In this document: piece after piece, positions 26,471-33,944 of the stretch | Position numbering within the stretch: the first letter of the stretch is position 1 | Layout: each line of letters opens with the position of its first letter | Assembly (NCBI RefSeq): GCF_002364335.1 | Contig: NZ_DEXW01000080.1 | Span: 62,001-126,000, forward strand | DNA: 64,000 bases | Reading direction: 5' to 3' | DNA from: Winogradskyella sp. UBA3174 | Lineage (GTDB): Bacteria; Bacteroidota; Bacteroidia; Flavobacteriales; Flavobacteriaceae | Position numbers and translations under genes: made by a program | Notes under the pieces: generated by a model | Told to the model about the DNA's origin: nothing | The model's input: only the letters and a program-made list of their open reading frames with translations | Database searches by the model: none

Positions 26471-27470
26471 GACTTTCATCTTCATAATATAATGATAAAC
26501 TCAACCAATTAGTTGTAAATGATTTTCCACGTTTCCAGAGGTTTTTTTCAGATGAAGACAATTGATGAGCGATTCCTACATTGTTTCGTATGGAAGGCAT
26601 TAATTCTATAATAGTCTTTAAGGATTTATTATTTGAGTTTTTTTTCTTTTCTACCCATTTTTGCATTAAGAATTTAAATAGTGGATTAAAAACAAAAAGG
26701 AAAAAAATGATAGCACCTAATGTTCTCAATACTATATATAGTGCATTATTGAAAGCACCCGAAAACACAAACACTAATATTGAGAATATTAACAAACCAC
26801 CAATTAACCATAACCGTTTCTTTTTATTTTTTTTTAAAGAAATAGTCTCGTTAGGTATTCTAACATCTATTTTACCTAAAGATTTAGCATTCTCAAAAAC
26901 GATTTTTGGTAATTTCGCAGATAGATTACCTGCTATAATACCGACTATAAAATACAGTAAACCATAGATACTCAGGAATAACCATGGTAAGTCTGAAATC
27001 CAATCCATCTGTAATTTACTTTGTATACCAGTAAAAAATTGTTTAATAGATTCCCATAACCCTGTGCCGAAAATTATAGTTAAGGTGAATATTTTTTGAA
27101 ATGCTGATTCAAACAAGGCTATAGATCCAAAGCTAATTGCGGTTAATTTATTTACACCAAAAGCACCATAAAAGCTTGCACCAACAACTCCTTGAAATAA
27201 TACGGCAATATATGCCATTGGAGGAGAATGCGGACTAACTGTTGCTTTTATAAGTATAACCAATAGTGTGGCTTTAATTATAGCGCTAAACTTATTAGTA
27301 TTTACATACGCTAAATATGTAATAATTATTACAGCAAAACTGCCCAAGAATAAACCGCTAAAAGGGATTTTAATAGCATGTAACAAACCACCCAAGCCAC
27401 TTTCACTAACCGCCCAAATAGCAGTTAATTTTGCATTAAATAGATTTGGTTTCTCTTGGAATTTTATCAT
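26463..27470 (-). CDS. multi-TM membrane protein resembling an ECF transporter S component
   Basis: The protein has 335 residues. Residues 15-195 hold about six hydrophobic segments with loops like GLGGLLHAIKIPFSG and SPHSPPMAYIAVLFQGVVGA, a style typical of substrate-binding S components of ECF transporters. Two more helices follow (about 222-275), then a basic cytoplasmic tail of about 60 residues. I do not recognise a named family. It lies between a MocA-like gene (13 bases away) and a P-loop NTPase gene that overlaps it. It may be a transporter energised by that NTPase, for example for a molybdenum-cofactor precursor or an enzyme substrate; this is inference. Confidence 0.7.
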   Translation of the reverse strand: MIKFQEKPNLFNAKLTAIWAVSESGLGGLLHAIKIPFSGLFLGSFAVIIITYLAYVNTNKFSAIIKATLLVILIKATVSPHSPPMAYIAVLFQGVVGASFYGAFGVNKLTAISFGSIALFESAFQKIFTLTIIFGTGLWESIKQFFTGIQSKLQMDWISDLPWLFLSIYGLLYFIVGIIAGNLSAKLPKIVFENAKSLGKIDVRIPNETISLKKNKKKRLWLIGGLLIFSILVFVFSGAFNNALYIVLRTLGAIIFFLFVFNPLFKFLMQKWVEKKKNSNNKSLKTIIELMPSIRNNVGIAHQLSSSEKNLWKRGKSFTTNWLSLSLYYEDESHE

Positions 27471-27483
27471 TAGTAATGCTAAT

Positions 27484-28062
27484 TCATTTAGTGTTGTTAA
27501 TCAATTTTTCATAGTCTTCGGGAGTGTCAATATCAAACAAATTAACTGAATAGTCTATTGTTTTAGTCAAAATTGTATCTGAGTTCAATAAGGCTTTTGC
27601 TCCGTAATCACCATTCAGTTTTAATAAGTCTAAAAAATACTGTTTCGGAAATAAGGCAGGTACACCTTTGTGGTTTTTATATTGTGAAGTGATACTATGA
27701 TTTGGATGTTTTTTTAGTTCCGAAATCATTTGATTGTAATAGTCAAAACTAATATGAGGTTGATCACCCAGAGCTATTAAAACAGCATCATAATCGAGAA
27801 GACTTATTATGCCTTTAACGATACTAGAACTTAATCCTTTTTCGAATGTATTATTAATGATAATTTCAACAGATTTATTGATATTTTTTTGAATTGTATC
27901 AGCATTCGAACCTAACAATACAAAAACATCATTGGTATTAGAACCTAATGCATTCTCTACTACGGTTCCTAAAATAGTTGATTCTTTATAAGGTAAAAGT
28001 TGTTTTGGAGTTCCCATGCGAGAGGAAGAACCAGCAGCTAAAATGAGTATTGCAATTTTCAA
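27484..28062 (-). CDS. MocA/MobA-like molybdenum cofactor nucleotidyltransferase
   Basis: The 192-residue protein begins with the nucleotide-binding signature LAAGSSSRMGTPKQLLPY (residues 8-25), has ALGDQP near residue 100 and ends with DIDTPEDYEKL. This is the pattern of the NTP-transferase family that includes MocA (CTP:molybdopterin cytidylyltransferase). With XdhC next door (6 bases) and a IorAB-type enzyme downstream, it most likely makes molybdopterin cytosine dinucleotide for this enzyme. Specificity for CTP is inferred. Confidence 0.87.
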   Translation of the reverse strand: MKIAILILAAGSSSRMGTPKQLLPYKESTILGTVVENALGSNTNDVFVLLGSNADTIQKNINKSVEIIINNTFEKGLSSSIVKGIISLLDYDAVLIALGDQPHISFDYYNQMISELKKHPNHSITSQYKNHKGVPALFPKQYFLDLLKLNGDYGAKALLNSDTILTKTIDYSVNLFDIDTPEDYEKLINNTK

Positions 28063-28068
28063 TCTTAA

Positions 28069-29085
28069 TTATTTAGTGAAATTTCGTTTAACATCTCTCA
28101 TAGAAATTGGTTCTTTTTCACGAACCAAAGCTAAAATTTCTGAAAGTATAGATAGTGCAATTTCTTCGGGTGTTATTGCGCCTATATTTAAACCAGCCGG
28201 ACTATAAATAGATGAGAATACAGCATCACCAATAGTATCATTTTGGTTAATAATATCATTTAAAAGTTGCTCTTTTCGTTTATACGAGCCTAAGACACCA
28301 ATATATTTCGACTTAAATTTAATCACTTTTAATAAAAACTTTAAATCAAGCGCGTAATTATGGGTCATTATTATGACAGCTGTTTCTTTATCAATATTTA
28401 AGTCAATCATTTCTGGTGCTTGACTTATAACTGAATGTGCGCCTGGAAAATCTAATAGGTTTTTAGGATCTTTTACAGAGGTAATAACATCTATGTCCCA
28501 ACCCAATATACTTGCCATTAAACAAAGTTTAACAGCATCATGCTCACCACCAATTATTAGTAATTTAAAGCAAGGTTGTAACGTCTGTGAAAATATTTTC
28601 ATATCTTTTGAAGATTCTATTTTGAATTCCTTGGAGAACTTAAAATCACGATGATTATTAAGCTTAAGAATACTTCCAAAATCACCTGTAAAATCATCTT
28701 TTAGCTTAAAATGAGATTCAATTTCAAAGCTTTCCCTATTTTTTAAAACGGCTTGAAATGTGATAAATAATTCTTCGGAAATAATGAAGGGTTCAATTAG
28801 AATATAAAGAATGCCTTCACAGCCCAAACGAAGTCGCCCATCATAGGTTATAACTTTAGCTTTTTTATCTTTGAATACAGATTGTGCACGCTGTTTAACT
28901 ACATTTTCTACGCAACCACCACTAACAGCACCAACCATAGTACCATCCTCACAAATACCCATACGTACGCCAGGTTTTCTATAAGATGAACCATCTAAGA
29001 AAACAACAGTAGCTAAAACATTTTTTAATCCATTATTTTGATTTAAATAGGCTTTATAAATAATTTGTTTTAGTTCGTGAGTCAT
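28069..29085 (-). CDS. XdhC family molybdenum cofactor maturation protein
   Basis: The 338-residue protein has the N-terminal XdhC/CoxI domain (GSSYRKPGVRMGI, GAVSGGCVE, LRLGCEG) and a C-terminal Rossmann domain (LLIIGGEHDAVKLC, VIIMTHNYALDLKFL, YIGVLGSYKRK). XdhC proteins bind the sulfurated molybdenum cofactor and insert it into xanthine dehydrogenase-type enzymes. It is the first gene of the operon, and a TACTTTTG box lies at 29104-29111 just upstream. Confidence 0.93.
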   Translation of the reverse strand: MTHELKQIIYKAYLNQNNGLKNVLATVVFLDGSSYRKPGVRMGICEDGTMVGAVSGGCVENVVKQRAQSVFKDKKAKVITYDGRLRLGCEGILYILIEPFIISEELFITFQAVLKNRESFEIESHFKLKDDFTGDFGSILKLNNHRDFKFSKEFKIESSKDMKIFSQTLQPCFKLLIIGGEHDAVKLCLMASILGWDIDVITSVKDPKNLLDFPGAHSVISQAPEMIDLNIDKETAVIIMTHNYALDLKFLLKVIKFKSKYIGVLGSYKRKEQLLNDIINQNDTIGDAVFSSIYSPAGLNIGAITPEEIALSILSEILALVREKEPISMRDVKRNFTK

Positions 29086-29103
29086 AAACTAAAATTATAA
29101 AAA

Positions 29104-29111
29104 CAAAAGTA
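29104..29111 (-). promoter_or_regulatory. candidate -7 element of the molybdenum hydroxylase operon
   Basis: On the minus strand the sequence reads TACTTTTG, matching the Bacteroidota -7 consensus TAnnTTTG, about 18 bases before the XdhC start. No clear -33 element was found. Confidence 0.5.
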
Positions 29112-29166
29112 ATTTTAGCACTAATGAAGTACTTAATTTCTCTTTCTAGTCATCTTACAATTTTAG

Positions 29167-29200
29167 TTGATGTTTTCTGATGACTTTATTCTTATTTTTG
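29167..29200 (+). promoter_or_regulatory. candidate promoter of the nitroreductase gene
   Basis: TATTTTTG at 29193-29200 matches TAnnTTTG, with TTG at 29167-29169 as a possible -33 element (23-base spacing, slightly long). This occupies the open frame upstream of the chosen ATG at 29212 and supports that start. Confidence 0.5.
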
Positions 29201-29211
29201 CAAAAAAAAGA

Positions 29212-29841
29212 ATGTCTATAATAGAAAAATTAAAATGGCGCTACGCAACAAAAAAATTTGATACAAACAAGCAATTGTCTCAAATACAACTTTCAATTTT
29301 AAAAGAAGCTTTTAATTTAACAGCTTTATCTTATGGATTGCAAACATTAAAGATGGTGATTATTGAAGACAAATTTGTACGAGAACCTTTAGTAGAGTTG
29401 TCCTATGGGCAACGTCAAGTTTTAGACGCTTCTCATTTATTAGTTTTGTGTATACAGACTAAAATTGACGATACCGATATAACAGAACATTTTGATATGA
29501 TTAAAGATGTTAGAAACACACCAGATACTATTTTAGATCCATTTAAAAAACAATTAAATGCTACTATTACTAATATGGCAGAGGATAAGAAAGATGATTG
29601 GGCCACAAGACAAGCTTATATTGCTTTAGGTAATTTAATGACGGTTTGTGCTGTAGAGGGTATAGATAGTTGTCCTATGGAAGGTTTTATTCCAGAAAAA
29701 TTAGATGAAGCTTTAGGATTGAATGCTTTAGGTTTAAGTTCAGTTTTATTGTTGCCAGTTGGATATAGAGCAGAAGACGATATGTTTGCGACTTTAAAAA
29801 AAGTAAGAAAGCCTTTGACTAAAACTATTATAGAATTGTAG
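29212..29841 (+). CDS. NAD(P)H-dependent nitroreductase family oxidoreductase
   Basis: The protein has 209 residues from the ATG at 29212. The open frame extends upstream to 29167, but that part overlaps a promoter-like box. The nitroreductase fold is recognised from the start KLKWRYATKKFD, ALSYGLQTLKMVII, and the late DSCPMEGFIPEKLDEALGL and VLLLPVGYRAEDD. Members are FMN flavoproteins that reduce nitro compounds, quinones or other acceptors with NAD(P)H. The physiological substrate is unknown. Confidence 0.88.
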   Translation: MSIIEKLKWRYATKKFDTNKQLSQIQLSILKEAFNLTALSYGLQTLKMVIIEDKFVREPLVELSYGQRQVLDASHLLVLCIQTKIDDTDITEHFDMIKDVRNTPDTILDPFKKQLNATITNMAEDKKDDWATRQAYIALGNLMTVCAVEGIDSCPMEGFIPEKLDEALGLNALGLSSVLLLPVGYRAEDDMFATLKKVRKPLTKTIIEL

Positions 29842-29915
29842 GATTTTAATTATAAAATAACACAAAGCCTTATATTTGTAATAAGAGTTTTCAATATTAA
29901 ATTTGAATAAAAGTT

Positions 29916-31109
29916 ATGCCTGGATTTGAGTTGTTTGGTGATTTAGAAAGAAAAGAAGTTAATGATGTTTTAGATAATGGTGTTTTAATGCGCTATGGTT
30001 TTGACGGTATGCGTAAAGGCCATTGGAAAGCTAAAGAATTAGAGGCTGAATTAGCTAAAACATTTAATTCTGAACATGTACAATTAGTATCTAGTGGTAC
30101 TGCAGCAGTTTCTGTGGCATTAGCATCTGCAGGAGTTGGTGCTGGTGATGAAGTTATTATGCCAACATTTACTTTTGTAGCGAGTTTTGAGGCTATTATG
30201 ATGTTGGGTGCGATACCTGTTTTAGTAGATGTTGATGATACATTAACGTTAGATCCAAAAGCTGTTGAAGCCGCAATTACACCAAAGACAAAAGCCGTTA
30301 TGATTGTGCAAATGTGCGGAAGCATGGGTGATATGGATGCGTTGCGTAGAATTTGTAACACAAATGAATTAATTTTTGTTGAAGATTCTTGCCAAGCCAT
30401 TGGTGGTACTTATAAAGGTAAACCTTTAGGTAGCATTGCTGACGTTGGCTGTTTTTCATTCGATTTTGTAAAGACCATTACTTGTGGTGAAGGTGGAGCT
30501 GTAGTCACTAATAACAAAGACTATTATATAAATGCAGATCATTACAGCGATCATGGACACGACCATATTGGTAGTGATAGAGGTGCCGAAACACATCCTT
30601 TTTTAGGTTATAATTTTAGGATTTCAGAACTAAATGCTGCTGTAGGTTTGGCTCAAGTGAGACGCTTACCAGAGTTTATAGAACTTCAAAAACGTAATTA
30701 TACCATCATTAGAGAAACTTTAGTTGATTTACCCGAAGTACAGTTTAGAACTGTACCAGAAGGAGGCGAAGAAAGCTATGCGTTTTTAAATTTCTTTTTA
30801 CCAGACTTAGAGTTTTCAAGAAAAGTCTCTAAAGCATTCAAAGAAAATGGTATTGATGTATGTTGGAATTATTACGATAATAATTGGCACTACATTCGCG
30901 AATGGCATCATCTAAAAGATGCTAAATCTTTATATCCTTTATCTGCAGACCTTAAACATGAATTATCGGAACTCAAAACAAAAGATTTTTCGCAATCAGA
31001 TCATTTTATTGGTCGTAACATATCTTGTTTAATTAAATTGTCTTGGACTGAAGAAGAGGTAAAGTTACGCGCAGAGAAAATGAAAGACTGTATCATAAAA
31101 TCGCGTTAA
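29916..31109 (+). CDS. DegT/DnrJ/EryC1/StrS family sugar aminotransferase
   Basis: The protein has 397 residues. It shows the PLP fold-type I pattern of sugar aminotransferases: LVSSGTAAVSVAL (phosphate binding), MPTFTFVASFEAI, EDSCQAIGG, and the PLP lysine in DFVKTITCGEGG (Lys186). DegT-family enzymes transaminate nucleotide-bound keto sugars for surface polysaccharides or antibiotics. The exact sugar is not visible. No other sugar genes flank it. It follows the nitroreductase by 74 bases and has a TATATTTG box upstream at 29871-29878. Confidence 0.88.
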   Translation: MPGFELFGDLERKEVNDVLDNGVLMRYGFDGMRKGHWKAKELEAELAKTFNSEHVQLVSSGTAAVSVALASAGVGAGDEVIMPTFTFVASFEAIMMLGAIPVLVDVDDTLTLDPKAVEAAITPKTKAVMIVQMCGSMGDMDALRRICNTNELIFVEDSCQAIGGTYKGKPLGSIADVGCFSFDFVKTITCGEGGAVVTNNKDYYINADHYSDHGHDHIGSDRGAETHPFLGYNFRISELNAAVGLAQVRRLPEFIELQKRNYTIIRETLVDLPEVQFRTVPEGGEESYAFLNFFLPDLEFSRKVSKAFKENGIDVCWNYYDNNWHYIREWHHLKDAKSLYPLSADLKHELSELKTKDFSQSDHFIGRNISCLIKLSWTEEEVKLRAEKMKDCIIKSR

Positions 31110-31202
31110 AACGACTCAAATCACCTCTTTGTATTGTCTTTGTATAGTTTTAAAACTTTAAAATAAGACCTGTAGTTTGTAATTTCACAAAAAAGTATAT
31201 CT

Positions 31203-32765
31203 ATGAAACGAAATTACATATTCAGTTGTTTATTACTCTTATTTGTTCAATTTTCTTCGGCGCAACAGATGCCAATAGATTTTTCTGATAATACAGATAA
31301 TTTTACTGTATTTAGTGGTAGTGGTTTTTCATTTAATGTTAATCCAGACGAAACTAATGATGATGTTGGTCAGTTTTTTAATGATGGAGGTGATCCATGG
31401 CAAGGTTTTTTTGTAGATTTAAATCAGCCGATTAATTTATCTGAAGAACAAACGATTACATTATCTTTTTATTCTTTTGATCCTAACACTCATACTGTTT
31501 TGATAAAACTAGAGAATGGAACTACTGCAGATGTTGAGGTCGTACAAAGTATTTCTGGTTCTGGTTGGACAAATGATGTTACTTTTAATTTTGCAAATGC
31601 TACATTTAGCGGTACAGGTACTTCTGTAAATGCAATGGGTAGTTTTACTAGACTAGTCATTTTTATTGATGGTGGGCAAACGATAGCAGGTACTTATTTA
31701 ATAGATGATATTGATGATGGTACTGAGCCAATAGACCCCAATGTTTTAGATGTTATCTATTCAGACTTAGTCTGGGCGGATGAATTTGATACTAATGGAG
31801 CAATTGACGCAAATAATTGGTTTCATCAAACACAGTTACCAGCAGGCGGTAGCTGGTTTAATGGTGAAGCGCAACATTATACAGATCGTATAGAAAATTC
31901 TTTTGTAGATAATGGCTTTTTAAATGTTACAGCAATAAAAGAACCGTTTACAGATCAAGGTGAGACTAAACAATATACGTCTGCGAGACTTAATTCTAAG
32001 TTTGCTTTTACTTATGGTAGAGTAGATGTTAGAGCTAAATTACCATTTGGGGAAGGTACTTGGCCAGCAATATGGACCTTAGGTAAAAATATTAATGAAG
32101 ATGGTGCCTATTGGGATAATGAAGGTTTTGGAACGACAAATTGGCCTCTGTGTGGTGAAATTGATATTATGGAGCATGGCTTAGGTGCTACAAATCATGT
32201 AAGTAGTGCAATACATACAGCATGTTCTGGTTGCTTTGGTGCTACTATAAATTTTCAATCCTTTGTTCTAAATGATGTGGCAAATGAGTATCATGTATAT
32301 TCAGTTAATTGGTCTCCAAATCAGATTACATTTTTAATTGATGGTGTTGGTTTTTACACCTATAACCCTCTTGTAAAAGATGTGACTACTTGGCCTTTTT
32401 ATGAAGATCAGTATTTAATTCTGAATATAGCTATGGGAGGTGTTTCTGGGGAAATAGATCCAAATTTTGATGAGAGTAGTATGGTTATAGATTATGTAAG
32501 AGTTTTTCAAAACACAAATTTGAGCGTTGCAGATGAAGTTGGAAATCGTTTTATGGTATATCCAAATCCTGCTTCAAATCTATTATCTATACAGACAACA
32601 GAACACGTTGACAGCTTAGAACTTTATAATACTCTTGGACAATTGGTATTAAACAAAACGATAAATACTAAAGAATTAAATATTGAATATATAGATACAG
32701 GACTATATATTCTAAAAATATATTCAGGCTCTAGAACTGTTACAAAAAGAGTTATTATTGATTAA
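31203..32765 (+). CDS. GH16 family glycosidase (laminarinase-like) with T9SS sorting domain
   Basis: The protein (520 residues) has a signal peptide (cleavage after SSAQ, about residue 21), an N-terminal beta-sandwich of about 145 residues that may bind sugars, a GH16 catalytic domain (about 185-435) with the active motif GEIDIME (Glu319 nucleophile, Asp321, Glu324 acid/base), and a C-terminal type IX secretion sorting domain (from about 445: YPNPASNLLSI, LYNTLGQLV, TGLYILKIYS). GH16 enzymes with this motif commonly cut beta-1,3-glucans such as laminarin from algae. The stop codon abuts the stop of ribB on the other strand. Confidence 0.94.
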   Translation: MKRNYIFSCLLLLFVQFSSAQQMPIDFSDNTDNFTVFSGSGFSFNVNPDETNDDVGQFFNDGGDPWQGFFVDLNQPINLSEEQTITLSFYSFDPNTHTVLIKLENGTTADVEVVQSISGSGWTNDVTFNFANATFSGTGTSVNAMGSFTRLVIFIDGGQTIAGTYLIDDIDDGTEPIDPNVLDVIYSDLVWADEFDTNGAIDANNWFHQTQLPAGGSWFNGEAQHYTDRIENSFVDNGFLNVTAIKEPFTDQGETKQYTSARLNSKFAFTYGRVDVRAKLPFGEGTWPAIWTLGKNINEDGAYWDNEGFGTTNWPLCGEIDIMEHGLGATNHVSSAIHTACSGCFGATINFQSFVLNDVANEYHVYSVNWSPNQITFLIDGVGFYTYNPLVKDVTTWPFYEDQYLILNIAMGGVSGEIDPNFDESSMVIDYVRVFQNTNLSVADEVGNRFMVYPNPASNLLSIQTTEHVDSLELYNTLGQLVLNKTINTKELNIEYIDTGLYILKIYSGSRTVTKRVIID

Positions 32766-33914
32766 TTAGTAATTAATATATTCAACAATTTCTAGTCCAT
32801 AACCAATCATACCGACACGTTTGGTCTGCAAGCTATTAGACATTAGTTTGAGTTTACTTATTTTAAGGTCGTGTAGTATTTGAGCACCTATACCGAAATC
32901 TTTAGTATCCATACCAATACTTGGTGCTTTTACTAATTGACCATCAACTTGGTTTTCTTTTAAAATAGAAAGACGAGATAATAAGTTTATAGATTCCGCC
33001 TGTTGATTAATAAATATAATAGCACCTTTTCCATTAGTATTTATGACATTAAACATATCATCTAACTTTTGGTCTGCGTTATTTGTTAAAGTACCTAGAA
33101 TATCATTGTTTACTAATGTAGAATTAACTCGAGTAACAATAGATTCATTAGATTTCCAATTTCCTTTTGTTAAAGCAATATGTATTTGATTATTTGTAGT
33201 TTGTAAATAGGCTCTTAATCTAAATTTACCAAAACGTGTTTCTATATCAAAATCTTCTTTCTTGTCTATTAAAGAATCGTACTCCATACGGTAGGCTACC
33301 AAATCTTCAATAGAAACAATTTTTAAGTCAAATTTATTTGCAACTTTTAGTAATTGAGGCAATCTTGCCATTGTTCCATCTTCGTTCATTATTTCGACAA
33401 TAACACCTGCTGGCTCAAAACCAGCTAAACGTGCAAAGTCAATTGCAGCCTCAGTATGACCTGTTCGCCTTAAAACACCACCCTCTTTAGCCACTAATGG
33501 GAAAATATGACCTGGTCTAGCAAGTTCAAACCCTTTTGTTTCTTTATTAACTAATGCTTGTACTGTTTTGGATCTATCACTAGCAGAGATTCCTGTGCTT
33601 ACACCATTTCCTCTTAAATCTACAGATACTGTAAATGCAGTTTCCATAGGGTCTGTGTTATTTCTAACCATCATACTCAACTCCAAGTCTTCACAACGGT
33701 GTTCAGTAAGTGGTGTACAGATTAAACCACGACCATGAGTTGCCATAAAGTTTATCATTTCTGGAGTTACCTTTTCGGCAGCTGCTAAAAAATCACCTTC
33801 ATTTTCTCTATTTTCATCATCAACAACAATAATAATCTTGCCTTGACGAATATCTTCGATAGCTTCTTCAATGGTATTTAAGCTTGTTTTGGTAGTCGCA
33901 GTTTGACTTGTCAT
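32766..33914 (-). CDS. ribB: 3,4-dihydroxy-2-butanone 4-phosphate synthase with degenerate cyclohydrolase II half
   Basis: Residues 1-215 are a complete RibB domain (VVDDENRENEGDF, ATHGRGLIC, GRPGHIF-like ARPGHIFPL, HTEAAIDFARLAG), which makes the four-carbon precursor of riboflavin. The C-terminal 165 residues resemble GTP cyclohydrolase II in length and fold order, but the zinc cysteines are absent (the region reads VNSTLVNNDILGTL) and the active-site EGRGIGL-type motif is replaced by QQAESINL. That half is probably inactive, so a separate RibA is expected elsewhere. A TATCTTTG box (33934-33941) lies between lptF and this gene. Confidence 0.92.
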   Translation of the reverse strand: MTSQTATTKTSLNTIEEAIEDIRQGKIIIVVDDENRENEGDFLAAAEKVTPEMINFMATHGRGLICTPLTEHRCEDLELSMMVRNNTDPMETAFTVSVDLRGNGVSTGISASDRSKTVQALVNKETKGFELARPGHIFPLVAKEGGVLRRTGHTEAAIDFARLAGFEPAGVIVEIMNEDGTMARLPQLLKVANKFDLKIVSIEDLVAYRMEYDSLIDKKEDFDIETRFGKFRLRAYLQTTNNQIHIALTKGNWKSNESIVTRVNSTLVNNDILGTLTNNADQKLDDMFNVINTNGKGAIIFINQQAESINLLSRLSILKENQVDGQLVKAPSIGMDTKDFGIGAQILHDLKISKLKLMSNSLQTKRVGMIGYGLEIVEYINY

Positions 33915-33933
33915 GGTGTTAAATTTAATAATG

Positions 33934-33941
33934 CAAAGATA
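33934..33941 (-). promoter_or_regulatory. candidate -7 element upstream of ribB
   Basis: The minus strand reads TATCTTTG, matching TAnnTTTG, 19 bases before the ribB ATG and just after the lptF stop. ribB may therefore have its own promoter inside the ftsK-lolA-lptF-ribB block. Confidence 0.45.
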
Positions 33942-33944
33942 CGT

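Noticed and set aside
26463..26485. Longer N-terminus for the NTPase from ATG 26485
   Set aside because: It is possible, but it adds only MKMKV before MNDNQVYIL, and the 8-base overlap of the ATG at 26470 with the upstream stop is a typical coupled start. The choice is uncertain.
29916..31109. A surface-polysaccharide gene cluster around the DegT aminotransferase
   Set aside because: Only this one gene of that kind is present; its neighbours are a nitroreductase and a secreted glucanase.
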